From Datnioides undecimradiatus (Eukaryota; Chordata; Actinopteri; Lobotiformes; Datnioididae), in contig WARS01000044.1 of the NCBI GenBank assembly GCA_008933995.1, forward strand, positions 2,686,866 to 2,750,865: a stretch of 64,000 nt of DNA, written 5' to 3'. The notes under the pieces were generated by a model that saw nothing but the letters and a program-made list of their open reading frames with translations, was not told the DNA's origin and searched no databases. Positions 62,151 through 64,000 of the stretch are shown here, in pieces; positions within the stretch are counted from its first letter, which is position 1; each line of letters begins with the position of its first letter. The translations under genes and the position numbers were made by a program.

Positions 62151-62295
62151 AATTTCACGCGAAACATATATTTTCAGCCTTGTATTCGCGTCGACCAGAG
62201 ATGGGAACTCCTGAGATTCGTTCTGGAAAGAGGTTTGACCTCTTATGACCCGGAAGCTGACGCCAGACCCGAGCTGTTCCATCGGCGGAGTAAAG
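62151..62295 (+). promoter_or_regulatory. ubqln4: ubqln4 TATA-less promoter region
   Basis: The last 150 bases before the ATG are richer in CG dinucleotides than the surroundings and contain CCCGGAAG at 62249-62256, an ETS-family core typical of housekeeping promoters. No TATA box is seen. Confidence 0.45.
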
Positions 62296-62439
62296 ATGGC
62301 TGACCAAGGCGCCGCAGATCCTGGTAATAACAACAATAATAAACCTGAAGCGTCGGAGGGAACTATTATTAAGGTCACAGTAAAAACACCTAAAGACAAA
62401 GAAGAAATCGCCATCGCAGAAGATGCCTCTGTCACTCAG
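62296..62439 (+). CDS. ubqln4: Ubiquilin, first coding exon only (best match ubiquilin-4)
   Basis: Ubiquilins shuttle ubiquitinated and mislocalised membrane proteins to the proteasome, using an N-terminal ubiquitin-like domain and a C-terminal UBA domain. This exon runs from ATG (context AAAGATGGC) to CAG/GTTTGT, 48 codons in phase 0. It starts MADQGAADPG, has a five-asparagine run at 11-15, and enters the ubiquitin-like fold at IKVTVKTPKDKEEIAIAEDA. TPKDKEEI is what I recall for ubiquilin-4, whereas ubiquilin-1 and -2 have TPKEKEEF; this decides the symbol. The next exon should open with FKEEIS and is not found before the window ends, so only about the first 8% of the protein is present. 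Confidence 0.8.

Positions 62440-64000
<1,561 letters not shown>

Overview
The window is nuclear DNA from a ray-finned fish, most likely a spiny-rayed (percomorph) teleost. The coding sequence is split into small exons with GT-AG introns. The five recognisable genes are vertebrate genes, long CA/TG/TA microsatellites are everywhere, and dispersed repeats of a type I associate with percomorph genomes occur near 12.3 kb and 41.5 kb. Nothing prokaryotic is present.

Layout. (1) 639-13510, plus strand: the 3' three quarters of kcnq4, a Kv7.4 voltage-gated potassium channel. Twelve constitutive exons can be phased base by base, plus one 57-bp frame-preserving cassette exon at 4641-4697; the first exon lies left of the window. 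A long 3' UTR runs to about 16.83 kb. (2) 17413-19439, minus strand: a complete seven-exon cfap300 (264 aa, cytoplasmic dynein-arm assembly factor), converging tail to tail on kcnq4. Its upstream region holds two CCAAT boxes and a textbook RFX X-box. (3) 19.7-31.5 kb: about 11.8 kb with no gene I can recognise, holding repeats, one hAT-like terminus and one isolated exon-like open frame. (4) 31.5-about 54.5 kb, plus strand: complete tinagl1 (476 aa, 11 coding exons after a noncoding first exon), a secreted matricellular protein with a dead cathepsin-B-like domain. (5) 57307-58655, minus strand: complete four-exon lim2 (173 aa), the lens fibre MP20 protein. (6) 62296 to the right edge, plus strand: promoter and first coding exon of a ubiquilin, best matched to ubqln4, whose second exon lies outside the window.

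The genes do not form a pathway; they are independently regulated neighbours. The most interesting observations are the kcnq4 cassette exon, which looks like the counterpart of the alternative exon known in KCNQ5; the X-box in front of cfap300; and the inactive-protease signature with a seven-histidine tail in tinagl1. All family assignments come from reading translated exons and comparing them with remembered family sequences; no database search was run.
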